Origin: an uncultured Clostridia bacterium
GTDB taxonomy: Bacteria; Bacillota; Clostridia; Christensenellales; UBA1242
Assembly (NCBI GenBank): GCA_934748015.1
Contig: CAKVHF010000001.1
Coordinates: 383,599-447,598, forward strand
Length of the DNA stretch: 64,000 bases
Direction of reading: 5' to 3'
Below, piece after piece: positions 6,954-16,069 of this stretch. The first letter of the stretch is position 1. Each line of letters opens with the position of its first letter. The position numbers and the translations under genes were made by a program. The notes under the pieces are model-generated. The model was not told the DNA's origin. It did no database searches and worked only from the letters and a program-made list of their open reading frames with translations.

Positions 6954-7825
6954 TATTCCATTATGCTATTAACATAGTTGTTATCTTCTCTCCAGTCCTC
7001 TCTGACCTTAACGAACAACTCAAGCATTACTTTCTTGCCCAGCAAGTTCTCTATCTCTTCCCTTGCTTTTGTTCCAATATTTTTGATCATAGATCCATTG
7101 TGTCCGATAATTATCTGCTTATGACTTTGCTTCTCACAGATAATATCAGCACTTATATTGACTAACTTAGATTTCTCCTTATAAGATATAATATCAACAG
7201 CAATGCCATGAGGTATCTCATCGTGCAATAGCCACAGCATCTTCTCTCTTATCAATTCTGATACCAAGAACTTAACAGACTTGTCAGTATATACATCTTC
7301 ATCGAAGAATGGTTCGCCCTCTGGCAGATATCCTTTGATCTTGTCAAGCAATACATCTAGGTTCTTATTCTTGAACACAGAGATAGGAATAATATCTTTG
7401 ATAAACTGCAACTCGTTGAAAGGAAGCAATTGTGGATACAATTTATCAAAAGAAGAGTCGTCTATCTTGCTAATAACCAATATCGCATTGGTGTTGGCAT
7501 TGTCATATTTCTTAACAAAATCAACATCTTCTTGTCTTATTCTTTTGCTACCATCAATAACGATAATTATTAGGTCTACAGACTTCTTAGCATCACTTAT
7601 ATTCTTAGCCATGTATTCGTCTAGTTTGTTCTTAGAACTGTGTATACCCGGTGTATCAACGAATACTATCTGATAATCTGGAATGTTAAGTATTCCTAAT
7701 ATCTTATTTCTAGTGGTCTGTGGCTTGGGTGACACAATTGCCACCTTCTCGCCAACTAGTGCATTGATAAGTGTGCTTTTGCCAGCATTTGGCTTACCTA
7801 TTACTGTTACAAATCCTGATTTCAT
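6953..7825 (-). CDS. era: GTPase Era
   Basis: 290 residues, normal length. The G domain shows G-K-P-N-A-G-K-S (10-17), a switch region ending P-K-P-Q-T-T-R (34-40), D-T-P-G (57-60) and S-K-I-D (119-122, a variant of N-K-x-D). The C-terminal KH domain has a G-H-N-G turn. Era binds the 3' end of 16S rRNA and assists 30S subunit assembly. AGGG precedes the ATG. It is the last gene of the yqfC-yqfD-ybeY-era run, 20 bases after ybeY. The Bacillus order also has phoH, pgpH, dgkA and cdd here; all are missing. Confidence 0.95.
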   Translation of the reverse strand: MKSGFVTVIGKPNAGKSTLINALVGEKVAIVSPKPQTTRNKILGILNIPDYQIVFVDTPGIHSSKNKLDEYMAKNISDAKKSVDLIIIVIDGSKRIRQEDVDFVKKYDNANTNAILVISKIDDSSFDKLYPQLLPFNELQFIKDIIPISVFKNKNLDVLLDKIKGYLPEGEPFFDEDVYTDKSVKFLVSELIREKMLWLLHDEIPHGIAVDIISYKEKSKLVNISADIICEKQSHKQIIIGHNGSMIKNIGTKAREEIENLLGKKVMLELFVKVREDWREDNNYVNSIME

Positions 7826-7845
7826 ATTTTTCCCTTTCGTATATA

Positions 7846-8343
7846 TTATTTCATTTGGTTGATTATTTTATCTTCCATTGCACGCATTTTTTTCTTATCT
7901 GCATCTTCTATATGGTCATATCCCAGTAGGTGCAGTAATCCATGCAAGGCAAGATATGATACTTCTCTCTTTCTGCCAGTTCCATATTCTTTTGCTTGAC
8001 GGAAGCATACTGGCAAGCAGATATATATGTCACCTAGCATAATATTGCCAGTCTCCATATCTATATCAGCTGGAAAGTTGGTTTTGGTCAAATACCTTGC
8101 TGGGATAATTTTGCCATTATCTCCCACATAATCAAGTGTAGGAAAGGACAATACATCTGTTACCCTATCTACCCCACGGAACTCATGGTTAAGTCTATGA
8201 ATTTCGCTCTTACTAACAAATGCTACATTCACCTCTAGATCAGTACATACAGGCTTGATTGTATCAATCGCTATACTGTATATATCCGCAATATACTCTC
8301 TATATTTTTTAGTAAATATTTTGCTATTGAAATTAATCTTCAT
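7846..8343 (-). CDS. ybeY: Endoribonuclease YbeY
   Basis: 165 residues. The family metal-binding signature H-G-x-L-H-L-x-G-Y-D-H is present near residues 133-143, and F-R-G-V-D-R-V-T-D-V-L-S-F-P is the expected central motif. YbeY is a zinc-dependent single-strand endoribonuclease used in 16S rRNA 3' maturation and ribosome quality control, fitting its position directly before era. A GGGGGA site precedes the ATG. The central part is slightly longer than in Bacillus, with an insertion before the G-D-I-Y-I-C segment. Confidence 0.93.
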   Translation of the reverse strand: MKINFNSKIFTKKYREYIADIYSIAIDTIKPVCTDLEVNVAFVSKSEIHRLNHEFRGVDRVTDVLSFPTLDYVGDNGKIIPARYLTKTNFPADIDMETGNIMLGDIYICLPVCFRQAKEYGTGRKREVSYLALHGLLHLLGYDHIEDADKKKMRAMEDKIINQMK

Positions 8344-8364
8344 ACAATTCCCCCAATATAGATA

Positions 8365-9489
8365 TCATCCAACATTGATAGTTGCATTGCACTGCAAATA
8401 CACATTGACAATATATCTATCTTCCAACTCTTTGATATCCACAACCTTATCTACCGGCTGTTCGTTGTCTTGCAACTTATTATACACTACTTTTGTTAGG
8501 TTAGCAATAATTTCGTCCTTACAATTTGATAAATCATTTTGGACAGTAACAGGTTCCGTCTCGGCATATATGGTCTTGTCTACATATATAGGAAGTAACT
8601 GATAAGATATCTGCTGACTTGTTGTAACAGTATTGTAGTATTGGAATGTATTGTCGTATTCCTGCTTAGATATTACTTTGTCACCCAGTCTATAAGTTGT
8701 ATTGGTAATTGTTCTGCCAGTAGGCTTATACACAATCTCTGACTTAGGCAAAGTATATGTTGCAGTGTGCCACATTGTTGCATTGATAGTTCCTCTAGGT
8801 GCAATCAGGTGCAATACGCCATCTTGTGATGTATACTCTCCCGCATAGATTAGTACATCACCTTCTCTTACCATATCCCCCACCTTGATATTGCCGTTGC
8901 CTGCGTATATCTCATAAGAGTTGATAATCATATTGTATGGTGACACATAGTTGGATGTAAGAGGCTCTAGTTGGGACGACTTCTCCTTGATATTAACTAT
9001 TAGTGTAGTTCCTATCATTTTAGTACTAACTAGACTTACACCATCTATAGACTGGAGTATATAGTTCTCTAGGTCTTTCTTATTATACTTATTGATCTTA
9101 TACTTATGTATTCCGTAATTGGACAGCGTATCTATTACTACACTCTTATCTATATCTTCTAGTCCTACTACTTCTATATGTAGTGTATACATACTAAGTA
9201 CAATAATCATTGCTATAGATATTATCACTCCTATGACCAGCCCTATCCTATGAGTAATACCTTTTAGTCCATTAACTAGTCCATAAGTATTGTCTACCAC
9301 CATTGTCTGATTATCTAATCTATCCGATACCTTATTGATATCAGTCGTCCTTACAACTAGTGTGGTCTTATTGTATGCCAGTCTATTAATATCATACACT
9401 ACTACGCCATCTTGCCTTATGTTATTGATTAGCTTCTCTATATTCAAGCCTTCTATGCTAAGTGTACTATAATCATGTCTACTCTTCAC
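8365..9489 (-). CDS. yqfD: Sporulation protein YqfD
   Basis: 374 residues, close to the 398 of Bacillus YqfD. A cytoplasmic N-terminal domain is followed by one membrane helix (about residues 85-105) and an outer beta-rich region, the layout of the YqfD family (SigE-regulated, mother-cell membrane protein). The start is GTG 9487-9489 with GAGAGGTG upstream, overlapping the end of yqfC by 11 bases. The overlap implies translational coupling. Assignment comes from architecture, size and the yqfC-yqfD-ybeY-era gene order. Confidence 0.8.
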   Translation of the reverse strand: MKSRHDYSTLSIEGLNIEKLINNIRQDGVVVYDINRLAYNKTTLVVRTTDINKVSDRLDNQTMVVDNTYGLVNGLKGITHRIGLVIGVIISIAMIIVLSMYTLHIEVVGLEDIDKSVVIDTLSNYGIHKYKINKYNKKDLENYILQSIDGVSLVSTKMIGTTLIVNIKEKSSQLEPLTSNYVSPYNMIINSYEIYAGNGNIKVGDMVREGDVLIYAGEYTSQDGVLHLIAPRGTINATMWHTATYTLPKSEIVYKPTGRTITNTTYRLGDKVISKQEYDNTFQYYNTVTTSQQISYQLLPIYVDKTIYAETEPVTVQNDLSNCKDEIIANLTKVVYNKLQDNEQPVDKVVDIKELEDRYIVNVYLQCNATINVG

Positions 9490-9766
9490 TCTTCTTCACC
9501 TCTCTAGCATAATACACCATTGCTATAGTACCCGTAATGCATATATCCTTGCGACTGAGTTCCTTAATAGTGATATCTCGTCCTTCTATCACCAGTTCGT
9601 CATCTTTGACCTTAAGAACTATATGCGTATTGGAATAACTGAGGATCTTGAGATAGTTATTGACAACTATTGCTTTAGCACCGATACATGTATAACTAGC
9701 CGTGCTTGACATCTCATCTATAGGCAACTTGCATGTATCTATTATTTCTTTGAGATAATTAATCAT
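9479..9766 (-). CDS. yqfC: Sporulation protein YqfC
   Basis: 95 residues from the ATG at 9764-9766, which has GAGG upstream; an in-frame ATG at 9778 is less well placed. The small soluble beta-rich protein (L-V-I-E-G-R-D-I-T-I-K-E-L then I-C-I-T-G near the end) matches the YqfC/YabP-like family by size and by its place directly before yqfD. Its role in spore formation is poorly defined. It is first in the operon that ends with era. Confidence 0.75.
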   Translation of the reverse strand: MINYLKEIIDTCKLPIDEMSSTASYTCIGAKAIVVNNYLKILSYSNTHIVLKVKDDELVIEGRDITIKELSRKDICITGTIAMVYYAREVKKSEE

Positions 9767-9829
9767 ATATAACCTCATACTTTTAGATAGTAATATATAT
9801 GATTATGTGATTACAATTTAGACTATAAC

Positions 9830-9868
9830 AAAAAAAAAATGGGCAAGCTTAAGTGATAATTTCTTAAG
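9830..9868 (-). terminator. Weak terminator after the zinc-peptidase-like gene
   Basis: On the minus strand two CTTAAG blocks (9868-9863 and 9853-9848) can pair over a nine-base loop, followed by GCTTGCCCA and ten T. The stem is short. Confidence 0.35.
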
Positions 9869-9893
9869 TCTACTCATTATTGTAGTTGATCGG

Positions 9894-11603
9894 TTATAAA
9901 GACAGATCCTTGGTTGCATCGCTATATATAGGAGCAATTACCTCGCCATTAAGTCTCTTGCTATTGGCTCTAATAATCTTAGCAATAGCCTCGTGTGTAT
10001 CTGTCCAGACGAAATACTTGTCTACATACGCTTTTGCTTTGGCAACAGACTTGTCCAATTGCAGTCTAACAACTTCGGCTAACATTGTCTTACAAGTATC
10101 AATTACTTTGTCGAAATCGAAAGACAATTGGTTATTTGCAAAAATAATTGCACCTTCGCTAAGCAGTCTATTGGTTATCATTACACTACGCACACGATGA
10201 GCCTGCGTCATCTTTGGCTTTGCTTTTAGGAAACTAGAATACAGGTCGGTTGTCATGATTTGTCTAATTTGATCGGTTGTAAAGACACCTTTTGCCTCGT
10301 ATTCTCGCAAGAATGAGTGCATACCCATGTCTGCCTTATATTCCTCTAATATGCTGGCATACTCGCCTAGAGATTTAAGATCTTTTGGCCCAAGAGAGTG
10401 TGTGTTCTCATGCTCGATTGTTGCCCAGTGATCTGCCTCTAGGTTGTAGTATTTAACAAAATCTGGTGCAAGCAATGTCTTATATAAGTCGCTTGATTTG
10501 GTCTGACGAACCTGTCTGTGATAGACATTGCGTCTGCCACCGCCCAATTTGATAGCCAATTTATCGGAATTAGGTAAGTTCTCGGCAAGGACAATTCCTG
10601 CTCTATATGCACCTGTGTCACCAGTCAAAGCGATAAGATCGACATCGACTGCGACCTGAGATGGATTGGAGTTGGAAGAGGCAGTATCATACTCGTCCCT
10701 GTATGGCATAAGTTTGCTAGCAATATCGTTTAGATGCTGTAGATCGTTTAACAATTTAGTACCTTCAGCATTAACTATACCCACTCTTGCACCAAGACTG
10801 TCTTTGACATCAATGGTTATATTGTTGTCCTCAAGACGCTTAAGAAGTGTCTCATTGGCAAAAATGGATGTCGTAAGTTCGTCATCATAGGACTCTCTTG
10901 TGATGGTGTACTCCAGTTTGCCTGTCAGTTTTGCCCACAGTATGTCGGCTTTGGCATCCAATTTGTTATTAGCAGTGCTTAGTGCTTCGGCTTGGGCAAG
11001 TAGATATTCTCTAAATTGCTCATCGTCACAATATTTGCTAGCCTCGGTCAATTCCTTAGCACAATTAGTAAATTCGGTCTTATAGTACTCCACATAGTCG
11101 ATTGCCTTTAAGCCTTTGCCATCCCTAACAACAATTGTACGATTAGACAATATTTTCTTGATTTCATCGATTTTACCAGCATCTAGCATGGTGTTCAAGA
11201 TGTTGTGAAATTCTTTTACGGTCAAGTCCTCTGGGTAATAATTTTTGCCTAATCTATCTTGTACGCCATCTGCAAGGTTGATTGTATCGCCATTGGTGTC
11301 TAGCGAGTTAATACTCTTCTGAGCCAAGAATAGTCTTAAAACATTGCTAGAATACTCGTCCCCAGCATCTGCCTTGGATGATACATAATGATAGAAGTCT
11401 AGGTTGTGTGCATTTTGCATCTGATAGGCTATCTTGTCTATCCAGAATGCTGATCTGCATAAGTGATATATTACTTTCTTATCATTATCGGATAATTGGG
11501 TATACTCTTGGCTGTTGTAATCTAGTAGATTGATTGCTGTTAATCTTTCTTTTTCTACCCTTTTCTTTGCTTCTTCTTGCGATATATTATATTTGTATTC
11601 CAT
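9894..11603 (-). CDS. Zinc-peptidase-like protein with HExxH and distal Glu
   Basis: 569 residues, no signal peptide, probably cytoplasmic. H-E-N-T-H (398-402) fits H-E-x-x-H and is followed by S-L-G-P and then E-E-Y-K-A-D (420-425), giving two His and a Glu as zinc ligands. This spacing and the G-P and E-x-K-A-D context resemble bacterial proteins related to dipeptidyl-peptidase III (M49), although true DPP III has one extra residue, H-E-x-x-x-H. The N-terminal 300 residues are largely helical with no recognised domain. It starts 30 bases after clpX ends, so it is probably co-transcribed with the ClpX chaperone; a role downstream of proteolysis is a plausible inference. Confidence 0.5.
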   Translation of the reverse strand: MEYKYNISQEEAKKRVEKERLTAINLLDYNSQEYTQLSDNDKKVIYHLCRSAFWIDKIAYQMQNAHNLDFYHYVSSKADAGDEYSSNVLRLFLAQKSINSLDTNGDTINLADGVQDRLGKNYYPEDLTVKEFHNILNTMLDAGKIDEIKKILSNRTIVVRDGKGLKAIDYVEYYKTEFTNCAKELTEASKYCDDEQFREYLLAQAEALSTANNKLDAKADILWAKLTGKLEYTITRESYDDELTTSIFANETLLKRLEDNNITIDVKDSLGARVGIVNAEGTKLLNDLQHLNDIASKLMPYRDEYDTASSNSNPSQVAVDVDLIALTGDTGAYRAGIVLAENLPNSDKLAIKLGGGRRNVYHRQVRQTKSSDLYKTLLAPDFVKYYNLEADHWATIEHENTHSLGPKDLKSLGEYASILEEYKADMGMHSFLREYEAKGVFTTDQIRQIMTTDLYSSFLKAKPKMTQAHRVRSVMITNRLLSEGAIIFANNQLSFDFDKVIDTCKTMLAEVVRLQLDKSVAKAKAYVDKYFVWTDTHEAIAKIIRANSKRLNGEVIAPIYSDATKDLSL

Positions 11604-11633
11604 TCAATATTCCTTTCTTTTGACCATTGTTAA

Positions 11634-12908
11634 TTATACTGCTTGATCGGCTGGTGTCTCCAATTTAGGTTCTTCTGCCTTAATCAGTCGTGGTGTGGAC
11701 GAACCTGTTATAACACTCTTATCAATAATTATCTTCTTGATACTCTTATCTCCCGGCGTCAAGAACATAAGGTCTAGCATGCAACCTTCTAATATTGTTC
11801 TCAAGCCTCTAGCACCAGTCTTAAGTTTTAGGCTCTTATCAGCAATAGCAGTTATCGCATCTGATTCGAACTCTAGATCAACACCGTCTAACTTGAACAT
11901 TGTCTGATATTGCTTAATTATGGCATTTTTGGGTTCTGTCATGATCTTAATCAATGCCTTCTGATCCAACTCGTTAAGTCCCACAACTATAGGCAATCTG
12001 CCGACAAATTCTGGGATCAAGCCATACTGGATAAGGTCTTGTGGCTGGATCTGTCCGATAAGTTCTGACATCTGCACATTCTTCTCTGGTTCGATATTGG
12101 AATTGAACCCTAGAGATGATATACTGGTACGCTTCTCGATAATCTTGTCTAGTCCTACAAATGCACCACCACATATAAATAGGATATTGCTAGTGTCTAT
12201 CTGTAGCAACTCTTGATGTGGATGCTTTCTGCCTCCTTGAGGTGGAACAGACGCAATAGTGCTTTCTATAATCTTCAATAACGCTTGTTGTACACCTTCG
12301 CCACTTACATCACGAGTTATACTGCGATTTTCACTCTTGCGGGTGATCTTGTCTATTTCGTCAATATAGATTATTCCACGCTCAGCTTTCTTGATATCAT
12401 AATCGGCATTTTGGATAAGTTTTAGTAGTATATTCTCTACATCTTCACCAACATAGCCTGCTTCAGTCAAAGTTGTGGCATCAGCGGTCGCAAATGGTAC
12501 TTTTAGGATCTTGGCAAGGGTTCTGGCAAGCATTGTTTTGCCTGTTCCTGTTGGGCCAATCAACAACACATTGCTCTTCTCTAGGTCTAGAGGTTCGCCT
12601 TCGCCTGCCTTGGCTTCGATATTATAATTGATACGCTTATAATGATTGTATACGGCTACACTTAAGACTTTTTTGGCCTCATCTTGTCCTACAATATATT
12701 CGTCTAGTTTCTTCTTGATATCCTCTGGGATAGGAAGATCAATCTTGTCTAGGTCGGCTTGGATAATATCCGATTTCAGCATATCTTTGCATATATTAAC
12801 ACAGTCTTCGCATATAAAACTGGTTCCATCTGGGCTGGAAATTAATTTCTTGGCTTCACTCTGAGGTCTGCCACAGAATGAGCATGTCATATTCAATTTG
12901 TCGGTCAT
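11634..12908 (-). CDS. clpX: ATP-dependent Clp protease ATP-binding subunit ClpX
   Basis: 424 residues, normal length. The N-terminal zinc-binding domain has Cys9, Cys12, Cys33 and Cys36. Walker A G-P-T-G-T-G-K-T is at 118-125, Walker B ends I-D-E-I-D, and the C-terminal sensor-2 region reads G-A-R-G-L-R. ClpX unfolds tagged proteins and feeds them to ClpP. CAGGAG precedes the ATG. The tig-clpP-clpX order is conserved in Firmicutes, but a strong terminator hairpin separates clpP from clpX here, so clpX may also have its own promoter. Confidence 0.97.
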   Translation of the reverse strand: MTDKLNMTCSFCGRPQSEAKKLISSPDGTSFICEDCVNICKDMLKSDIIQADLDKIDLPIPEDIKKKLDEYIVGQDEAKKVLSVAVYNHYKRINYNIEAKAGEGEPLDLEKSNVLLIGPTGTGKTMLARTLAKILKVPFATADATTLTEAGYVGEDVENILLKLIQNADYDIKKAERGIIYIDEIDKITRKSENRSITRDVSGEGVQQALLKIIESTIASVPPQGGRKHPHQELLQIDTSNILFICGGAFVGLDKIIEKRTSISSLGFNSNIEPEKNVQMSELIGQIQPQDLIQYGLIPEFVGRLPIVVGLNELDQKALIKIMTEPKNAIIKQYQTMFKLDGVDLEFESDAITAIADKSLKLKTGARGLRTILEGCMLDLMFLTPGDKSIKKIIIDKSVITGSSTPRLIKAEEPKLETPADQAV

Positions 12909-13041
12909 TGCATTCTCCTGTCTATATTCTTATCAATATATTATACATTAATTTCGTAATTAATACTAGAATAGTTTAAACAAAATTGCTTATTTTGTAA
13001 AACAATATTTGCAATTTTGGCACTTTTGTTAAAAGTGTCAC

Positions 13042-13127
13042 AAAAAAATCACCAAGTTAAGATAACTTCATATTACACTATAGCACTATGCAAAAGTGTA
13101 ATTAGTCGCTTAATTTGGTGATTTTTA
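13042..13127 (-). terminator. Long terminator hairpin between clpP and clpX
   Basis: On the minus strand AAAAATCACCAA (13126-13115) pairs with TTGGTGATTTTT (13055-13044), with inner TTACACT/AGTGTAA pairing, then a T run. A second hairpin CACTTTT/AAAAGTG follows at 13021-13037. Confidence 0.75.
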
Positions 13128-13132
13128 TAGTT

Positions 13133-13720
13133 TTATTTCTTGTTTCTAGGCTCTACAACCTCGTCAATCAAGCCATATTCTTTGGCCTCAACCGCAGACA
13201 TATAATTGTCACGATCGACATCTTTTTCTAGTTTTTTGACCGATTGATTGGTGTTTTCAGCCATTATTTTGATCATTTTTTGCTTAGTCTTCTTGATATG
13301 TTCGGCAGTAATGATAATATCTGAGGCCTGACCTTGTGCACCGCCAAGAGGCTGGTGTATCATAACCTCACCATTAGGTAGGCAAAATCTCTTGCCCTTA
13401 GCACCGCCAGACAGCAAGAATGCTGCCATAGAAGCCGCCATGCCAATGCATATAGTAGAAACATCGCACTTAATGTACTGCATAGTATCATATATAGCCA
13501 TGCCAGCAGTAACACTACCGCCCGGGCTATTGATATATAGGCAGATATCTTTGTTAGGGTTCTTAGCCTCTAGATATATAAGTTGTGCAACAACTGTATT
13601 GGCAACTGAGTCATTGATCTCGCCAGTCAAAAATATTATTCTGTCCTCCAGCAATCTACTGTATATATCGTAACTTCTCTCGCCAGTACTAGTCTGGTCT
13701 ACAACCATAGGTATAAGCAT
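13133..13720 (-). CDS. clpP: ATP-dependent Clp protease proteolytic subunit
   Basis: 195 residues, the usual size. The catalytic triad is visible: Ser97 in G-M-A-A-S-M-A, His122 in M-I-H-Q-P-L-G-G, and Asp171 in D-R-D-N. ClpP forms the 14-mer peptidase chamber used with ClpX. The start follows AAGGAG. It lies between tig upstream and a strong terminator downstream, so tig-clpP is one transcript with little read-through into clpX expected. Confidence 0.97.
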   Translation of the reverse strand: MLIPMVVDQTSTGERSYDIYSRLLEDRIIFLTGEINDSVANTVVAQLIYLEAKNPNKDICLYINSPGGSVTAGMAIYDTMQYIKCDVSTICIGMAASMAAFLLSGGAKGKRFCLPNGEVMIHQPLGGAQGQASDIIITAEHIKKTKQKMIKIMAENTNQSVKKLEKDVDRDNYMSAVEAKEYGLIDEVVEPRNKK

Positions 13721-13774
13721 ATTGGTCTCCTTGTTATGTCATGTAGTAATACATTATGGCAAAAAATTAATTAT

Positions 13775-15061
13775 TTATGCATTGTTGTCTAGCAAAAAGT
13801 TGATTAATTTGTTGAAAAGAATGTCATTCTTGATATAAGACATACGCTCTTCGCTGATGCTAGCCTTAGTGTCTTTGATAGTTTTGCCAGTAGCCTTAGC
13901 CATCTCTTTGATCTTAGCGTCAACATCTTCCTTGGTTACATCCAACTTCTCAGCCTTGATAATCTCTTGCAATGCAAGTCTAACCTTAACAGACTTCTCC
14001 GCTTGCTTAGTTTGGCTCTTTCTAAGATCTTCCATAGATGTATTAGTGTATTTTAGGTAATCATCTAGTTTGATACCTTGATACATTAATTGTTGTTCCA
14101 TGCTCTTAATGTTCTCATCGATTTCGCTCTCGATCATGCATTTAGGAACTGAAACTTCCATATTCTTAACGATCTCGTCAATGATCTTGTTCTCTCTCTC
14201 AATCTTAGCATTGTTCTCGGCTTGTTTCTCTAACTTAGCCTTGATATCTGCCTTAAATGCATCAAGAGTCTCAAATTCACTAACATTGCTAGCAAATTCG
14301 TCATTGATCTCAGGATATTCTTTTGATTTGATAGTATTAACCTTGCATTTGAACTCTGCTGGTTTACCTGCCAAGTGTTCTGCTTGGTATCCCTCTGGGA
14401 ATGTAACCTTAACAACTCTGTTCTCGCCAACTTTAGCACCGATCAATTGATCTTCGAAAGTGTCGATGAAACTATGGCTACCGATCTCTAGATCGAATGC
14501 ATTAGCAGTACCGCCCTCAAACACCTTGCCATCAACGCTACCCTCGAAGTCAATATTGGCAATATCGCCATGGGCTACAGTTGCGTCAGCATCGGTCTTC
14601 TCAACCAATCTTGCTTGTTGTTCTTTGATCTTATCAATCTCTTTCTCAACATCTTTGTTGGTTACTTTCTTAGGAGCAACTTCGATCTTAAGACCCTTAT
14701 AAGCACCTAGTTTAACTTCTGGCTTAACAGTGATCTCAGCAACGATAACAATACCCTTGTCATCTAGAGCCTTAACAGATAGAGATGGAGCATCTACTGG
14801 ATCGATATCTTTCTCTTTGTCTAGTATAATCATATAGTTCTTGAAGAAGCCCTCACCGATAGCATCCTCATAGAACACTTCAGTGCCATAAGCCTTCTCA
14901 ATAACCTTTCTTGGTGCATGACCCTTACGGAAACCTTCTACAGCAAACTTATTCTTGTTCTTGTTGTATGCATTGTTTAATTCTTGTTCCCACTCGTCAT
15001 GATTAAGTGTTAATTCAATTTCAACATTTTTGTTTTCCAACTTCTTAACAGTGTATTTCAT
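13775..15061 (-). CDS. tig: Trigger factor
   Basis: 428 residues. The N-terminal ribosome-binding domain includes the G-F-R-K-G signature near residue 43. The FKBP-type prolyl isomerase domain follows in the middle (G-D-I-A-N-I-D-F-E-G near 165) and a helical C-terminal chaperone domain closes the protein. It binds nascent chains at the ribosome exit. AAGGAG precedes the ATG. A good promoter lies about 80 bases upstream. It heads the tig-clpP-clpX chaperone and protease cluster. Confidence 0.97.
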   Translation of the reverse strand: MKYTVKKLENKNVEIELTLNHDEWEQELNNAYNKNKNKFAVEGFRKGHAPRKVIEKAYGTEVFYEDAIGEGFFKNYMIILDKEKDIDPVDAPSLSVKALDDKGIVIVAEITVKPEVKLGAYKGLKIEVAPKKVTNKDVEKEIDKIKEQQARLVEKTDADATVAHGDIANIDFEGSVDGKVFEGGTANAFDLEIGSHSFIDTFEDQLIGAKVGENRVVKVTFPEGYQAEHLAGKPAEFKCKVNTIKSKEYPEINDEFASNVSEFETLDAFKADIKAKLEKQAENNAKIERENKIIDEIVKNMEVSVPKCMIESEIDENIKSMEQQLMYQGIKLDDYLKYTNTSMEDLRKSQTKQAEKSVKVRLALQEIIKAEKLDVTKEDVDAKIKEMAKATGKTIKDTKASISEERMSYIKNDILFNKLINFLLDNNA

Positions 15062-15090
15062 TATTTTCTCCTTGAATATTGTGTAATTGT

Positions 15091-15170
15091 AGATGTGCTA
15101 CTGATCTCAATTGGACACATCTATATCTTAATACGAGAGAGATTATAACACAAAAAAAATATATTTGCAA
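15091..15170 (-). promoter_or_regulatory. tig promoter with leader hairpin
   Basis: On the minus strand TTGCAA (15170-15165), a 17-base spacer and TATAAT (15147-15142). The leader then contains TAGATGTG and CACATCTA, which can form an eight-base stem within about 15091-15124 just before the ribosome-binding site. Confidence 0.6.
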
Positions 15171-15204
15171 TTAATTATGTCGCAAATATATTCTCTTTTG
15201 AACA

Positions 15205-15573
15205 TTATCTTATTATTGTATATACAATTAGCATCACTGCCATTCCGAAAAATACGATTGCGTATAGTAGATATGATTTTCTGTTATAACTCTCGTACTT
15301 ATCACTAATTGTATGAAAAACATTCTTGGCTGATTGATCTTGAGTGGTGCAATCAATTATTTCGTTAACCTCTGATATTGCCTTGTGTTTCTTAAGCATT
15401 TTGTATCCAATAATCGCCAAAACAACACTTAGCACCCAGATATCAACCTTGATCAAAAACTCTGCCATTTTGCAAAACGGAATTAGTACAAAAAAAACAA
15501 CCAGCAGACACATTATTGCAATATTTAACTTATCACAAAAGAATTGTTTTACTTTCTCCCACAGATCTCTCAT
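15205..15573 (-). CDS. Small membrane protein, three predicted helices, unknown function
   Basis: 122 residues from the ATG at 15571-15573, preceded by GGGG; a TTG four codons upstream is an alternative. Two adjacent hydrophobic helices lie near residues 16-36 and 42-58, a polar stretch of about 40 residues follows, and a last helix is at about 100-120. No family was recognised. It stands between tig and another small membrane protein, with a terminator upstream, and seems to be its own unit. Confidence 0.55.
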   Translation of the reverse strand: MRDLWEKVKQFFCDKLNIAIMCLLVVFFVLIPFCKMAEFLIKVDIWVLSVVLAIIGYKMLKKHKAISEVNEIIDCTTQDQSAKNVFHTISDKYESYNRKSYLLYAIVFFGMAVMLIVYTIIR

Positions 15574-15633
15574 TTCGTACCCCAAACGACTAATAAATTA
15601 CATAGTAAGTATAACACAATATCAGGCAAAAAA

Positions 15634-15694
15634 CAAAAAAATATAGTAGTTAATTGAGTTGTGTTTAATATTTTACCCAAAATAACTACTATAT
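15634..15694 (-). terminator. Rho-independent terminator after the 95-aa membrane protein gene
   Basis: On the minus strand ATATAGTAGTTA (15694-15683) pairs with TAACTACTATAT (15652-15641), followed by seven T. Confidence 0.7.
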
Positions 15695-15705
15695 ATCAAT
15701 TATCA

Positions 15706-15993
15706 TTATGCAGCCAAAATAACGAACACAACAATAAGAACACAAGCAACTGCCCATGCAACAAAGTACCAAATGTTTCTCTTGTATAGTGCATAACTAA
15801 ATGAGTATGCCAAAACAACAATATAAGCAAGGATGTTGCCGATAAGTTGCAAAGCTGAACCGATGCTAGGAATGATCTTAGATAGGATCAATGCGCAAGC
15901 GATGAATACAACTGCCCAGAAAGCAATGATTCTAAATATTCTGCTCCAGCTAAATGTTGTTGTTTTTGTTACAGTTTTTGATTTTGTAGCCAT
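15706..15993 (-). CDS. Small membrane protein, three predicted helices, unknown function
   Basis: 95 residues with GGAG before the ATG. A Lys/Thr-rich N-terminus of about 17 residues leads to helices near 20-40, 45-66 and 74-94. No known family was recognised. The gene has a TTTACA-type -35 element upstream and its own terminator downstream, so it is probably transcribed alone. Confidence 0.55.
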   Translation of the reverse strand: MATKSKTVTKTTTFSWSRIFRIIAFWAVVFIACALILSKIIPSIGSALQLIGNILAYIVVLAYSFSYALYKRNIWYFVAWAVACVLIVVFVILAA

Positions 15994-16069
15994 AATCGTC
16001 TCCTTTTATTATTTACATGATATTTTATCACATAATATAATTATATGTAAATTAAATTCTATAATTTTT

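Noticed and set aside
13021..13127. CRISPR-like repeat between clpP and clpX
   Set aside because: The repeats are inverted arms of terminator hairpins, not spaced direct repeats.
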